A stretch of DNA of 64,000 bases from Pseudomonas sp. HOU2 (GCF_040729435.1 NZ_CP160398.1:3906001-3970000); one strand, 5' to 3'; positions 34,717 to 46,182 are shown, counted from the stretch's first letter. Numbers and translations are program-made. Notes: generated by a model not told the origin, from the sequence alone.

Positions 34717-36018
34717 TTGTTCTTTGAGCGCCACGGTGGTGGTGAGCGAGTCATCCTCGTTCACTTGGAAGGTCAGGACCCTGAGGCGCGCGAAGATCCG
34801 CAGGAGTTTCAGGAATTGGCTAATTCGGCGGGCGCCGAGACCGTTGCGTTTTTTAACGTACCGCGTCATCGGCCAACCGCCAAATTCCTGATTGGCAGCG
34901 GCAAGGTCGAGGAATTACGCGACCTGGTCCATGCCGAAAAGGCCGATCTGGTGATTTTCAATCACATTCTCACGCCCAGTCAGGAACGTAACCTCGAACG
35001 TGTTTTCGAGTGTCGCGTGATCGACCGTACCGGCCTGATTCTCGATATCTTCGCCCAGCGCGCCCGTACCCATGAAGGCAAGCTCCAGGTAGAACTGGCC
35101 CAGCTTGATCACATGAGCACCCGCCTGGTTCGCGGCTGGACTCACCTTGAGCGTCAGGGTGGCGGTATCGGCATGCGTGGCCCGGGTGAAACCCAGCTCG
35201 AAACCGACCGGCGTCTGCTGCGGGTTCGTCTGCGTCAGATCAAGGGCCGTCTGGAAAAAGTGCGCAGCCAGCGCGAGCAATCGCGACGCGGCCGTTCCCG
35301 TGCGGATATCCCTACCGTGTCTCTGGTGGGCTATACCAACGCCGGCAAATCCACGCTGTTCAATAACGTGACCAAATCCGAGGTGTACGCGGCCGACCAG
35401 TTGTTCGCCACCCTGGACCCGACCCTGCGCCGCCTGGAACTGGACGATCTGGGGCCGATCGTGCTGGCTGACACGGTAGGTTTCATTCGGCACTTGCCGC
35501 ACAAGCTGGTCGAGGCATTTCGGTCTACGCTCGAAGAGTCGAGCAATTCCGACCTGCTGTTGCACGTGATCGATGCGGCCGAACCGGATCGCATGCTGCA
35601 GATCGAGCAGGTGATGGTGGTGCTGGGCGAGATCGGAGCCCAGGACTTGCCGATCCTTGAGGTATACAACAAACTCGATTTGCTTGAAGGCGTTGAGCCA
35701 CAGATCCAGCGCGATGCCGACGGCAAACCGCAGCGGGTCTGGCTGTCGGCGCGTGATGGCACGGGTCTGGAACTGCTCGAACAAGCCATTGCCGAGTTGC
35801 TGGGCAGTGATTTGTTTGTGGGCACATTGCGCTTGCCGCAACGGTTCGCTCGACTGCGTGCGCAGTTCTTCGAACTCGGTGCGGTACAGAAAGAAGAGCA
35901 TGACGAAGAAGGCATCTGCCTGCTGGCCGTTCGTTTGCCCCGGGTCGAGTTGAATCGACTGGTAAGCCGCGAAGGATTGCAGCCGATGGAATTCATCGAG
36001 CAACACACTTTGCAATAA
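34717..36018 (+). CDS. hflX: Ribosome-associated GTPase HflX
   Basis: This encodes 433 residues from a TTG that follows TAGGAG, 12 bp after hfq. The N-terminal HflX domain contains the glycine-rich GWTHLERQGGGIGMRGPGE. The GTPase domain shows VSLVGYTNAGKSTLFN, VLADTVGFIRHLPH and VYNKLDLL. The family splits stalled or hibernating 70S ribosomes under stress. It is co-transcribed with hfq. Confidence 0.95.
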   Translation: MFFERHGGGERVILVHLEGQDPEAREDPQEFQELANSAGAETVAFFNVPRHRPTAKFLIGSGKVEELRDLVHAEKADLVIFNHILTPSQERNLERVFECRVIDRTGLILDIFAQRARTHEGKLQVELAQLDHMSTRLVRGWTHLERQGGGIGMRGPGETQLETDRRLLRVRLRQIKGRLEKVRSQREQSRRGRSRADIPTVSLVGYTNAGKSTLFNNVTKSEVYAADQLFATLDPTLRRLELDDLGPIVLADTVGFIRHLPHKLVEAFRSTLEESSNSDLLLHVIDAAEPDRMLQIEQVMVVLGEIGAQDLPILEVYNKLDLLEGVEPQIQRDADGKPQRVWLSARDGTGLELLEQAIAELLGSDLFVGTLRLPQRFARLRAQFFELGAVQKEEHDEEGICLLAVRLPRVELNRLVSREGLQPMEFIEQHTLQ

Positions 36019-36114
36019 AAGCCTGGCAAAGCGGTTGTGCCGTAACGGCAGGCATTCTGTAGCATTGGTCGGCGCGCCGTGGGTGCGTCTTTGCTTTATC
36101 AGATGGAGAGCGCT

Positions 36115-37290
36115 ATGGCTTGGAATGAGCCGGGTGGCAACTCGAATAATCAGGATCCTTGGGGTGGCAAGCGCCGCAATAACGGCGACCGCAAGGGGCC
36201 ACCGGATCTCGACGAGGCCTTCCGAAAGCTGCAGGAAAGCCTGAACGGGTTGTTCGGTGGTGGTAAGAAACGCGGTGGTGATGACGGCGGTGGTTCGGGC
36301 AGGAGTGGTGGCGGCTTCGGCGGTCTGCTCGGCATCGGCCTCGTGGTGCTGGCGGCTGTCTGGCTGTACAGCGCGGTCTATGTGGTCGACGAGCAGGAGC
36401 AAGCCGTGGTGCTGCGCTTCGGCAAGTACTACGAGACTGTCGGCCCCGGCCTGAACATCTACTTCCCGCCGATCGACAAGAAGTACATGGAAAACGTCAC
36501 GCGTGAGCGTGCCTACACCAAGCAGGGCCAGATGCTGACCGAAGACGAGAACATCGTCGAAGTGCCGCTGACCGTGCAGTACAAGATCAGCAACCTGCAG
36601 GACTTCGTGCTGAACGTCGATCAGCCGGAAATCAGCCTGCAGCATGCGACAGACAGCGCCCTGCGCCACGTGGTGGGTTCGACCGCCATGGACCAGGTGC
36701 TGACCGAAGGTCGTGAATTGATGGCCAGCGAAATCAAGGAGCGTCTGCAACGTTTCCTCGATACCTATCGCACCGGTATCACCGTCACCCAGGTCAACGT
36801 ACAGAGCGCAGCGGCACCGCGTGAAGTGCAGGAAGCCTTCGACGACGTGATCCGCGCCCGTGAAGACGAGCAGCGTTCGCGCAACCAGGCGGAAACCTAC
36901 GCCAACGGCGTGGTGCCGGAAGCCCGTGGTCAGGCCCAGCGCATCCTCGAGGATGCCAACGGTTACCGCGACGAGACGGTCTCGCGCGCCAAGGGTGAGG
37001 CGGATCGCTTTACCAAACTGGTCGCGGAGTATCGCAAGGCCCCTGAAGTCACCCGCCAGCGTCTGTATCTGGACACCATGCAGGAAGTCTTCAGCAACAC
37101 CAGCAAGGTACTCGTGACCGGTAACAAGAATGGCCAGAGCAACCTGCTTTACCTGCCGTTGGACAAAATGATCCAGAACAGTTCGGGCAGCAATGCACCG
37201 GTCACCGGTTCGGCTGCCGCCAGCAACAACACGGACGTCACGCCGCATGTCACTGACCTGCCGCAGACACGTACAAGGGAGACCCGCTGA
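36115..37290 (+). CDS. hflK: FtsH protease modulator HflK
   Basis: This encodes 391 residues starting MAWNEPGGN after GGAGAG. A cytoplasmic glycine-rich N-terminus leads to one membrane helix (about 80-97, LLGIGLVVLAAVWLYSAVYV) and a periplasmic SPFH/prohibitin domain. The long helical stretch after 245 is typical of the HflKC cage. With HflC it encloses FtsH and limits membrane-protein degradation. The stop overlaps the hflC start (TGATG). Confidence 0.96.
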   Translation: MAWNEPGGNSNNQDPWGGKRRNNGDRKGPPDLDEAFRKLQESLNGLFGGGKKRGGDDGGGSGRSGGGFGGLLGIGLVVLAAVWLYSAVYVVDEQEQAVVLRFGKYYETVGPGLNIYFPPIDKKYMENVTRERAYTKQGQMLTEDENIVEVPLTVQYKISNLQDFVLNVDQPEISLQHATDSALRHVVGSTAMDQVLTEGRELMASEIKERLQRFLDTYRTGITVTQVNVQSAAAPREVQEAFDDVIRAREDEQRSRNQAETYANGVVPEARGQAQRILEDANGYRDETVSRAKGEADRFTKLVAEYRKAPEVTRQRLYLDTMQEVFSNTSKVLVTGNKNGQSNLLYLPLDKMIQNSSGSNAPVTGSAAASNNTDVTPHVTDLPQTRTRETR

Positions 37291-38159
37291 TGAGCAATAA
37301 ATCGCTGATCGCCCTGATCGTTGGCGTTGTCGTGGTGCTGGTGGGCTGGAACTGCTTCTACATCGTCGCTCAGACCGAGCGTGCGGTGCTGCTGCAGTTC
37401 GGTCGGGTGGTTCAGGCTGATGTCCAGCCGGGCCTGCATGTGAAAGTGCCTTACGTTAACCAGGTGCGTAAATTTGACGCACGTCTGATGACGCTGGATG
37501 CACCGACACAACGCTTCCTGACCCTGGAAAAGAAAGCCGTGATGGTCGATGCCTACGCCAAGTGGCGGGTGAAAGATGCCGAGCGCTTCTACACCGCGAC
37601 TTCTGGCCTCAAGCAAATCGCCGACGAGCGTCTGTCCCGTCGTCTGGAATCCGGTCTGCGTGACCAGTTCGGCAAGCGCACCCTGCACGAAGTGGTGTCG
37701 GGTGAGCGTGACGCATTGATGGCTGATATCACCGCGTCGCTGAACAAGATGGCGGAAAAAGAGCTGGGTATCGAAGTGGTCGATGTTCGGGTCAAGGCCA
37801 TCGATCTGCCGAAGGAAGTGAACCGCAGCGTGTTCGAGCGTATGAGCACCGAACGTGAGCGTGAGGCTCGCGAGCACCGCGCCAAGGGTAACGAACTGGC
37901 CGAAGGCATCCGTGCCGACGCCGATCGTCAACGCCGCGTGCTGCTGGCTGAAGCCTATCGTGAATCCGAAGAGATTCGCGGTGACGGTGATGCCCAGGCC
38001 GCTGCGATCTACTCCAAGGCCTACGGTCAGGATCAGGAGTTCTACGGTTTTTACCGTAGCCTGCGTGCCTACCGTGAAAGCTTCGCGAACAAATCCGACG
38101 TCATGGTTCTCGACCCAAGCAGCGACTTCTTCCATTACCTGGAAAAGTCCAAGCCTTGA
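37290..38159 (+). CDS. hflC: FtsH protease modulator HflC
   Basis: This encodes 289 residues: an N-terminal membrane anchor (LIALIVGVVVVLVGWNCFYIV) and an SPFH domain beginning TERAVLLQFGRVV, with the charged helix EREREAREHRAKGNELAE near 190. It assembles with HflK. A hairpin and a terminator follow. Confidence 0.96.
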   Translation: MSNKSLIALIVGVVVVLVGWNCFYIVAQTERAVLLQFGRVVQADVQPGLHVKVPYVNQVRKFDARLMTLDAPTQRFLTLEKKAVMVDAYAKWRVKDAERFYTATSGLKQIADERLSRRLESGLRDQFGKRTLHEVVSGERDALMADITASLNKMAEKELGIEVVDVRVKAIDLPKEVNRSVFERMSTEREREAREHRAKGNELAEGIRADADRQRRVLLAEAYRESEEIRGDGDAQAAAIYSKAYGQDQEFYGFYRSLRAYRESFANKSDVMVLDPSSDFFHYLEKSKP

Positions 38160-38181
38160 TACGACGTTGACCTGAATTACT

Positions 38182-38267
38182 CCGCCCGGCGGCTAAAACC
38201 TCGGGCGGGGTGATCCTTTGGGAAAACGTGTGTATGATGCGGCAGCCGGGAAATTCCCGGCTTTTTT
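38182..38267 (+). terminator. Hairpin and rho-independent terminator after hflC; rest of the gap empty
   Basis: A GC hairpin (CCGCCCG / CGGGCGG, 38182-38208) is followed by a clear terminator (GCCGGGA-AAT-TCCCGGC then TTTTTT, 38245-38267). The remaining 205 bp up to hisZ contain no gene I can support. Confidence 0.85.
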
Positions 38268-38472
38268 GCGTCTGCACGTTTGATTGCTGTTTTTTGTTGC
38301 AGGCATCGGGTTGAATGGCCCGAGCGTTTTTCGAGGAAAGTGATGGGCGAAGCCGGTAACAGGCCTTTCGCCGCGTCGTTCATGCGCGTGCGTTTTGAAC
38401 GGATCGGTCATTTTCTGCTTCACTCAAGGCTCGCCCGCAGGCTGGCCGCCCGGATCAAAGGGGAATGGCGTA

Positions 38473-39660
38473 ATGGCAACGGTAGACCGCTGGCTGCTGC
38501 CAGATGGCATCGAAGAAGTACTGCCACCGGAAGCGGCGCGCATTGAAGTCGCGCGTCGTCAGGTGTTGGATCTGTTCCAGAGCTGGGGTTACGAGTTTGT
38601 CGTGACTCCCCATATCGAGTACCTGGAATCCCTGCTGACCGGTGCGGGCCAGGACCTGGATCTGCGTACCTTCAAGGTCATCGACCCACAGTCGGGTCGG
38701 CAGATGGGGTTCCGTGCCGACATCACGCCGCAAGTGGCGCGCATTGATGCGCACACCCTGCGTCGCGAAGGTCCGAGCCGTCTGTGCTACGCCGGCAGCG
38801 TGCTGCATGCCCAGCCGCGTGCACTGTCGTCCTCGCGCAGCCCGATCCAGTTGGGTGCCGAGCTGTACGGCGATGCCAGCCCGAGCAGCGACGTGGAAGT
38901 CATCAGCCTGATGCTGGCCATGCTGCAACTGGCCGATGTGCCGGATGTGCATATGGACCTTGGCCATGTCGGCATCTACCGTGGTCTGGCGCGTGCCGCC
39001 GGTCTGTCCGGTGAAGTCGAGCAGCAGTTGTTCGATGCATTGCAACGCAAGGCCATCGACGAGGTCATTACCCTGACCGAAGGCCTGCCGGCCGATCTGT
39101 CCGGCATGCTGCGGGCGCTGGTCGACCTGTGTGGCGGCCGTGAAGTGCTGACCGCCGCTCGTGAGCGTCTGGCCAATGCGCCGGCGCCGGTGCTGGCGGC
39201 GCTGGAAGATTTGCTGGAGATCGCCGATCGTCTGGCGGCGCGTTTCCCGGAGCTGCCGCTGTACTTCGACCTTGGCGAGCTGCGCGGCTACCACTACCAC
39301 ACCGGTGTGGTGTTCGCGGTGTTTGTCCCGGGCGTGGGCCAGTCCATCGCTCAGGGCGGTCGTTACGACGACATCGGTGCCGACTTCGGTCGCGCCCGTC
39401 CGGCGACCGGCTTCTCTACCGATTTGAAAACCCTGGTGACCCTGGGGCGTGCTGAGATCGAGCTACCGTCTGGCGGTATCTGGATGCCTGACAGTACGGA
39501 TGCGGCACTCTGGCAGCAGGTTTGCCAGTTGCGCAGTGAGGGTCAGCGTGTCGTTCAGGCGTTGCCTGGACAACCTTTGGCCGCCGCCCGTGATGCGGAC
39601 TGCGACCGGCAATTGATTCAGCAGAACGGGCTTTGGCAAGTATCGCCACTGGCTTCTTGA
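38473..39660 (+). CDS. hisZ: ATP phosphoribosyltransferase regulatory subunit
   Basis: This encodes 395 residues beginning [18 protein letters not shown], with GGGGAA upstream. It is a class II histidyl-tRNA synthetase-like fold ([43 protein letters not shown]) without the anticodon-binding domain, which is what distinguishes HisZ from HisS. It forms an octamer with the short HisG encoded elsewhere and controls the first step of histidine synthesis. It is followed 54 bp later by purA. Confidence 0.95.
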   Translation: MATVDRWLLPDGIEEVLPPEAARIEVARRQVLDLFQSWGYEFVVTPHIEYLESLLTGAGQDLDLRTFKVIDPQSGRQMGFRADITPQVARIDAHTLRREGPSRLCYAGSVLHAQPRALSSSRSPIQLGAELYGDASPSSDVEVISLMLAMLQLADVPDVHMDLGHVGIYRGLARAAGLSGEVEQQLFDALQRKAIDEVITLTEGLPADLSGMLRALVDLCGGREVLTAARERLANAPAPVLAALEDLLEIADRLAARFPELPLYFDLGELRGYHYHTGVVFAVFVPGVGQSIAQGGRYDDIGADFGRARPATGFSTDLKTLVTLGRAEIELPSGGIWMPDSTDAALWQQVCQLRSEGQRVVQALPGQPLAAARDADCDRQLIQQNGLWQVSPLAS

Positions 39661-41007
<1,347 letters not shown>

Positions 41008-41024
41008 GTCGTTGATGTAAAAAA

Positions 41025-41050
41025 CAAAGGCCCCTTAATCGGGGCCTTTG
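41025..41050 (+). terminator. Rho-independent terminator after purA
   Basis: CAAAGGCCCC and GGGGCCTTTG form a perfect 10-bp stem with a 6-base loop, followed by TCGTTT. Confidence 0.85.
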
Positions 41051-41143
41051 TCGTTTATGCCTGTTGGACGGCATGACCTTTGCTGTAAATCTTCCTACAA
41101 GAGTGCCATCAAATTAATGGCGTCAGAAGTAGAGGGATTCACA

Positions 41144-43078
41144 GTGTCGGCCGTTCTCTCACTGTTACAAAGCCGTTTGTTGCGGCCCGTGTTCGTTACC
41201 CTTGGTATCGCCCTTTTGGTGCAAGTGCTGGTGGCAGTCGCCCTGACACGAAGCACGGTCACGGCGCTGGAAGCCGATCTCGGCACTCGTCTGGGCGCTG
41301 ACAGCCAAAAGCTCTCCGGCGAGCTGGAGCAGGCCGGGCGTGAAGTCACCTCAAGCCTCGATAACCTTTCCTCAAGTACCCGGCAGCGTCTGACCGCCGG
41401 CCTGTCTTCCCGCCTGAAGGAAGAGCAGGCGCAATTGCGTACGACACTGGAAAAGGACCTCAAGGACTCGGCCAATGACATGGCCCAGTTGCTCGCTTCG
41501 GTGGCGCCGCGCGCCATGTGGGACAGCGACGTACCGACCCTGTCGGAGTTCGCCCGCCGCGCCCAGCGCAATCCCAACGTGTTGTTCGTGGTTTACGACG
41601 ATGCCACCGGTCAACACCTGACGCGTTACCTCAACCGCGAAAATCCGATCAACAAGGCCTTGCTGGAAAAAGGCCAGGGCGAGCGCGCGCTGGACAAGGT
41701 GCTGGACGCGGCGAAAAACGATCCGTCGGTTTACTACCTCGAAGCCTCGATCAATCCCAACGGCGTGGAAATCGGCAAGGTGTTGATGGGCGTCTCGACC
41801 GCTTCGGTGGACACCGATCTGGCCGCGCTCGACCAGCGCTTCTCGGCGCTGATCGCCAGCAGTGATCAACTGGTCGGCGACAGCCTCAAGGGTGCTGCTG
41901 CTGACAGCGCCAGCGCGATGCGTGCGCGCCTGCAGTCGGCGCAATCCACCGCTGCCGAAATGAAAGCCAACACCACCAGCACCGTGCAGGACGCCGCCGC
42001 AACCTTGCGCTGGCGCATCGGCATGGGCCTGGCGCTGGTCGGCTGCGGCGTGCTGTTGTTGCTGGCCGTGGTGCTCGGGCACCGGGTGGTCAATCGCCTG
42101 AAGATGCTCAACGCGGCGATGGACGATCTGGCGGCAGGTGAGGGCGATCTGACCAAGCGCGTGCAGATCAACAGTAAGGACGAAATCGGCGACATGGCCT
42201 CGGCGGTCAATCGCTTTGTGGATAAGTTGCAGCCGATCGTGCGCGAGGCGGGCGACGTGGCCCAGCGTACCGGCGTGGAAATCGGCGCCATGACCCTGCG
42301 CAATGCCGGTGCCGATGCGGCGGCCGGGATGCAACGCGACGAGGTTGCGGAAAGTTTGCGTGCGTTGTCGCAAATGGCTGATGAGGCACAGTCGGAAAGC
42401 CATGCCATGCAGGCGGCGTTGAAGCAGGTGGTGGATATTCGCCAGGCTACCGACGAAAACACCCGCACCTCGGCCAAGGTCGGCAGCCTGATCGAGGCGC
42501 TGGCCGGGCAGGTCGACACCGGGGCGAAAGTCATCGAGCGACTGGCGCAGCAGAGCGAACAGATTGAAGTGGTGCTGACGGTGATTCACGGCATCGCCGA
42601 GCAGACCAACCTGCTGGCCCTGAACGCGGCGATCGAAGCGGCTCGGGCTGGTGAAACCGGGCGCGGATTTGCGGTGGTCGCTGATGAGGTTCGTGCGCTG
42701 GCAAGCAAGACGCAAAGCTCGACCGGTGACATTCAGGCGCACATCGTCGCGTTGCAGCAAGGCGCACGTGAGGCGGTAGAAGCGATCGGCCAAGCTGGGC
42801 GTCAGGCCAGCGAAGGTCTGCTGGTGTTACGCGACAGCGCGCGGTTGCAGCAGTCGGTGCAGGCTTCGGTCGAGCAGGTGCACGCGGCGATCGGTCTGGC
42901 AACGCAGGCGGCGGCGCATCAGGCGCAGGGCGCGCAAGCGGTGCGTGGGCGGGTCGAGACGATTCATGCCCAGGCCGAGAAAGCGGCGCAAGCGGTGGTG
43001 GAGACCACGGCCAGTGGCAAGGTGCTGGATGGGCTGGCGGCGCAGTTGAAGGCGAGTCTGGGGCAGTTCAGGGCTTAA
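41144..43078 (+). CDS. Methyl-accepting chemotaxis protein
   Basis: This encodes 644 residues from a GTG preceded by AGAGGGA; an ATG nine codons earlier has no such site. There are two membrane helices (about 12-34 and 290-312) around a 250-residue periplasmic domain that is largely helical, then a HAMP domain. The signalling hairpin tip [32 protein letters not shown] is unmistakable by its key motif. No C-terminal pentapeptide for CheR/CheB binding is seen. The ligand is unknown. It likely senses an external cue and controls flagellar or pilus chemotaxis. Confidence 0.93.
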   Translation: MSAVLSLLQSRLLRPVFVTLGIALLVQVLVAVALTRSTVTALEADLGTRLGADSQKLSGELEQAGREVTSSLDNLSSSTRQRLTAGLSSRLKEEQAQLRTTLEKDLKDSANDMAQLLASVAPRAMWDSDVPTLSEFARRAQRNPNVLFVVYDDATGQHLTRYLNRENPINKALLEKGQGERALDKVLDAAKNDPSVYYLEASINPNGVEIGKVLMGVSTASVDTDLAALDQRFSALIASSDQLVGDSLKGAAADSASAMRARLQSAQSTAAEMKANTTSTVQDAAATLRWRIGMGLALVGCGVLLLLAVVLGHRVVNRLKMLNAAMDDLAAGEGDLTKRVQINSKDEIGDMASAVNRFVDKLQPIVREAGDVAQRTGVEIGAMTLRNAGADAAAGMQRDEVAESLRALSQMADEAQSESHAMQAALKQVVDIRQATDENTRTSAKVGSLIEALAGQVDTGAKVIERLAQQSEQIEVVLTVIHGIAEQTNLLALNAAIEAARAGETGRGFAVVADEVRALASKTQSSTGDIQAHIVALQQGAREAVEAIGQAGRQASEGLLVLRDSARLQQSVQASVEQVHAAIGLATQAAAHQAQGAQAVRGRVETIHAQAEKAAQAVVETTASGKVLDGLAAQLKASLGQFRA

Positions 43079-43080
43079 AT

Positions 43081-43159
43081 CAAAAGATCGCAGCCTGCGG
43101 CAGCTCCTACATAGGGATTTGCATTTCCCTGTAGAAGCTGCCGCAGGCTGCGATCTTTT
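43081..43159. repeat. REP-like inverted pair (family B), opposite orientation
   Basis: The arms appear in reversed order: CAAAAGATCGCAGCCTGCGG first, GCTGCCGCAGGCTGCGATC last. The right edge reaches into the TAA stop codon of the iron permease gene on the minus strand. It fills the gap between the chemoreceptor and permease genes. Confidence 0.88.
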
Positions 43160-44723
43160 AGCGGCTCAGGTACATCCGCGTCGTCAGCAGATACACCGGC
43201 AGCCCGGAGACCACAATCAACAGCGCCGCATAAGGCGCTGCCGCCGCAAACTCGACATTCGCGGTATGCGCCCACACTTCCGTCGCCAGCGTGTTCAGCC
43301 CGGTCGGACTCAGCAACAGCGTCGCCGTCAGTTCCTTCATCGCATCCAGAAACACCAGCGCAAACGCCGCGCCCAGTGCCGGGAAGATGATCGGCAGGGT
43401 CACCCGGCAAAACGCTGTGAACGACGAAGCCCCCAGCGTGCGGGCCGCTTCTTCCAGTTGCGGCGCCGCCTTGTTCAGCGCCGTGCGAATCGGTGCCTGC
43501 GCCAACGGCAGAAACAGCAGCGCATAAGCGATCAGCAGCAACGCCGAGGTCTGGTACAGCGCCGGCACGTAGTGCAGGGCGAAATACACCAGCGTCAGCG
43601 CGATCACCAGGCCCGGCAAGGCGTGGAGCAGATACGGCAAGCGTTCGGCCCAGATCGCCAGTTGACCTTTGTAACGCACCACCAGCAGCCCGACCGGCAC
43701 CGCCAGCAGCAGGCACAGCGCCGCGCCACCCAGCGACAAGGCCAGCGACGACAGCAGGGCTTCGGTGATCGCCGCGACCGGGAAGGCTGCCGAAGAGCCG
43801 ACCGCCAGCCAGTACGCGAGCATGCCCAGCGGAATCCCGCTGCCGATAATCGCCAGCAACAGGCAATACAGCTGCCCGACAACCGCCCACGGCCCCAACC
43901 GTACTTGCTCGGCCTGACGTGCCGCGCCCTGGCCAGTGCGCACATGCCGACCCTTGCCGCGCACCCGCAGCTCCAGCCACAACAGCATCAGACACAGCGC
44001 GAGCAGCACCGCCGAGAGCATCGCCGCGTTGGCGTTGCTGAATTCCAGTTCGAATTGCTGATAGATCGCGGTGGTGAAGGTTTGCAGGCCGATGATCGAC
44101 AGTGCGCCGAACTCGACCAGCATGTGCAGGGCAATCAGCAGCGAGCCAGCCAGCAGCGACGGCCAGAGCAGCGGCAGGGTGACGCGGAAAAACACCCCCC
44201 AGCGATTCTGTCCCAAGGTGCGAGCCGACTCTTCAAGGGACGGATCGAGGTTGCGCAGGGTCGCCGCGACCGGCAGAAAGATCAGCGGATACTTCGACAG
44301 GCTCATCACCAGAATCGCCCCGCCGAGGCCTTCGAACTGCGCGCTCAACGACACCCAGGTGAAGCTGCTAACAAACGCCGGCACCGCAAACGGCAGGCAC
44401 AGAATAACGCCCCACAGGCGTCGTCCCGGCAGATTGCTGCGCTCCAGCAGCCACGCCAGCGACAGGCCGATTACGCCGCAGGTCAGCGTTACACCAACCA
44501 TCAGCGCCAATGTGTTGCGCAGCAGACCGAAGACATACGGGCGCCACAGCAAGTGCAGCGCCTCCGCCCAGCCGGCCTGCCAGGCTTTCAGGCCGACATA
44601 GGCCAGTGGCAACAGGCTCATGACCACCAGCAATAACACCGGCAGCACCAGCCAGATCGACGGGCGCTTGCGTCGTGGTACGTAACCCCCGCGCGCGGCG
44701 GGGGCGGATAACGATGCGGCCAT
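43158..44723 (-). CDS. Ferric-iron ABC transporter permease (fused double permease)
   Basis: This encodes 521 residues with about twelve membrane helices in two homologous halves. Each half has an EAA loop for ATPase contact: EESARTLGQNRWGVFFRVTLP and EEAARTLGASSFTAFCRVTLP. This fused layout is typical of FbpB/HitB/SfuB ferric-iron permeases. The start overlaps the stop of the substrate-binding gene (TGATG). No ATPase gene follows, so the ATP-binding subunit must be encoded elsewhere. Iron as substrate is inferred from family and the upstream Fur-like site. Confidence 0.85.
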   Translation of the reverse strand: MAASLSAPAARGGYVPRRKRPSIWLVLPVLLLVVMSLLPLAYVGLKAWQAGWAEALHLLWRPYVFGLLRNTLALMVGVTLTCGVIGLSLAWLLERSNLPGRRLWGVILCLPFAVPAFVSSFTWVSLSAQFEGLGGAILVMSLSKYPLIFLPVAATLRNLDPSLEESARTLGQNRWGVFFRVTLPLLWPSLLAGSLLIALHMLVEFGALSIIGLQTFTTAIYQQFELEFSNANAAMLSAVLLALCLMLLWLELRVRGKGRHVRTGQGAARQAEQVRLGPWAVVGQLYCLLLAIIGSGIPLGMLAYWLAVGSSAAFPVAAITEALLSSLALSLGGAALCLLLAVPVGLLVVRYKGQLAIWAERLPYLLHALPGLVIALTLVYFALHYVPALYQTSALLLIAYALLFLPLAQAPIRTALNKAAPQLEEAARTLGASSFTAFCRVTLPIIFPALGAAFALVFLDAMKELTATLLLSPTGLNTLATEVWAHTANVEFAAAAPYAALLIVVSGLPVYLLTTRMYLSR

Positions 44724-45733
44724 CAGTTCAGGCCAACTTCACGTTCCAGCTCCAGCGCTTCTTCGGCGTTGCCCAGATCGGCCGGGGTCACGTTCGGCGC
44801 TTGCAGTTCGCTGAACGGCTTGAGCCCGCGATCCGATTCCATGCCTTTGTGCAGTGGATACTCGGCGGTGGTCTGAGTGATCACGCGCTGACCTTCTTCG
44901 CTGGCCATGTAGGCAAGGAATTGTTGGGCTTCTTTTGGATGTTTACTGGATTTGAGGACGGCAGCACTGGACACGGTGATCAGTCCGCCGACGTCGCCGC
45001 CGGTAAAGTAATGCAGTTTCGAGTCGAGCTTGCCTTTCTCGCGCTGCAGGGCGAACCAGTAGTAGTTGTTCACCAGCACGGTGGCGACTTCGCCGTTTTC
45101 CACGGCTTTGAGGGCGACCATGTTGTTGCTGTAGGTCTTGCCGAAAGCGCGCAGGCCGGTCAGCCATTCTTCGGCGGCGTCGCGACCGTGCATTTTGATG
45201 ATCGCCACGGCCTGTTCCTGGAATGCGCCGCTGGTCGGGACGAAACCGACTTTGCCTTGCCACTTTGGATCGGAGAATTCCATCACCGACTTCGGCAGGT
45301 CTTTCTCATCGACCAGTTTCGGGTTGTAGGCAACCACGCGAACCCGCGCGGTGACACCGATCCAGGTGCCGTTGCCGGCGACGTATTGCTTGGGCAGCAC
45401 GGCCAGCGTGGCGTCGTCGGTCTTGGCCAGCAGGCCTTGCTCGCCGAGGTTGTTCAGCGGCGGAGATTCTTCGGTGTAGATCACGTCGGCGGGGGAGCGG
45501 TCGCCTTCTTCGATGACCTGGCTGGCGAGCTGGTTGCTGCTGCCCTTGCGTACGTTGACGTGAATGCCGGTCTTGGCCTCGAAAGCCTTGGCGATAGCGT
45601 CGCCGACTTCCTTGTGTTGACCGTTGTAGAGCGTCAGGGAAACCGCCTCGGCTGCCTGGGTGAGGGGAGTGGCGAGTGCCAGGCCGAGCAGGGTGAAGGT
45701 CAAGCCGCGGCGCAGGGTATTTCGAAACATCAT
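44723..45733 (-). CDS. Periplasmic ferric-iron-binding protein of an ABC importer
   Basis: This encodes 336 residues with a signal peptide ending PLTQAAEA. The mature protein begins VSLTLYNGQHKEVGDAIAKAFEAKTG, the FbpA/HitA pattern, and ends with the typical AEYPLHKGM segment. NNYYW near 230 includes the Tyr pair that ligates Fe3+ in this family. AGGAACC precedes the ATG pair (45733 or 45730). It delivers iron to the permease encoded just downstream. Confidence 0.87.
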   Translation of the reverse strand: MMFRNTLRRGLTFTLLGLALATPLTQAAEAVSLTLYNGQHKEVGDAIAKAFEAKTGIHVNVRKGSSNQLASQVIEEGDRSPADVIYTEESPPLNNLGEQGLLAKTDDATLAVLPKQYVAGNGTWIGVTARVRVVAYNPKLVDEKDLPKSVMEFSDPKWQGKVGFVPTSGAFQEQAVAIIKMHGRDAAEEWLTGLRAFGKTYSNNMVALKAVENGEVATVLVNNYYWFALQREKGKLDSKLHYFTGGDVGGLITVSSAAVLKSSKHPKEAQQFLAYMASEEGQRVITQTTAEYPLHKGMESDRGLKPFSELQAPNVTPADLGNAEEALELEREVGLN

Positions 45734-45770
45734 TCGCAGGGTTCCTCACTGTCGCATTGCAAAAACTTGC

Positions 45771-45789
45771 AACAATGATAAACGATATT
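45771..45789 (-). promoter_or_regulatory. Candidate Fur box upstream of the iron ABC operon
   Basis: AACAATGATAAACGATATT matches the palindromic Fur consensus GATAATGATAATCATTATC at 13 of 19 positions and lies 38 bp before the start codon. Repression by Fur when iron is plentiful is inferred. Confidence 0.6.
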
Positions 45790-45851
45790 GTTTCTCAAGT
45801 GCGCCTTGCGGGGAGGGCGGAGGTTTGCTAGAGCATGATCTGGTGATCATT

Positions 45852-45972
45852 TGTGGCGAGGGAGCTTGCTCCCGCTCGGCTGCGTAGCAGTCGTTAATCC
45901 TGAGAGGGGCATGACTGAAGTCAAAGCGAGGAATGCTGCGCATCCCAGCGGGAGCAAGCTCCCTCGCCACAG
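45852..45972. repeat. REP-like inverted pair (family A)
   Basis: Arms TGTGGCGAGGGAGCTTGCTC and GAGCAAGCTCCCTCGCCACA are exact complements, separated by about 75 bp. The inner part contains the smaller CTGCGTAGCAG and GCTGCGCA motifs. It lies upstream of the iron operon, in the 327-bp gap before the tRNA genes, which holds no protein gene. Confidence 0.9.
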
Positions 45973-46003
45973 AGGCTTGCAGGTTTTTAAAGGCCAGAAA
46001 CGC

Positions 46004-46026
46004 AAAAACCCGCTTTCGCGGGTTTT
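46004..46026 (-). terminator. Terminator of tRNA-Leu copy 1
   Basis: On the minus strand AAAACCCGC-GAAA-GCGGGTTTT is followed by TGCG, 35 bases after the tRNA 3' end. It is nearly the same as the terminator of copy 2. Confidence 0.88.
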
Positions 46027-46060
46027 CGGGAAACTCAACGTCGTAACCTTGAGTTTGAAT

Positions 46061-46147
46061 TGGTGCCCAGAAGAAGACTCGAACTTCCACGACCGTAAGG
46101 TCACCAGCACCTGAAGCTGGCGTGTCTACCAATTTCACCATCTGGGC
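46061..46147 (-). tRNA. tRNA-Leu(CAG), copy 1
   Basis: The 87-nt gene runs GCCCAGA...TCTGGGCACCA on the minus strand, with CCA encoded. The anticodon stem CCAGC/GCTGG holds the loop TTCAGGT, so the anticodon is CAG, reading CUG, the favoured Leu codon in this genome. The long variable arm (GTGACCTTACGGTCGTG region) is typical of tRNA-Leu. Confidence 0.96.
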
Positions 46148-46182
46148 ATTCATCGCGAGCGTTGCCGCTGTTGATGTGGCGC

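Noticed and set aside
34915..37248. A 777-codon minus-strand frame opposite hflX and hflK
   Set aside because: Codon shadow of two certain plus-strand genes; low-complexity His/Gln-rich protein with no family features.
43119..44636. A 505-codon plus-strand frame opposite the iron permease
   Set aside because: Gln/Arg-rich shadow of a hydrophobic membrane protein gene; not a plausible product.
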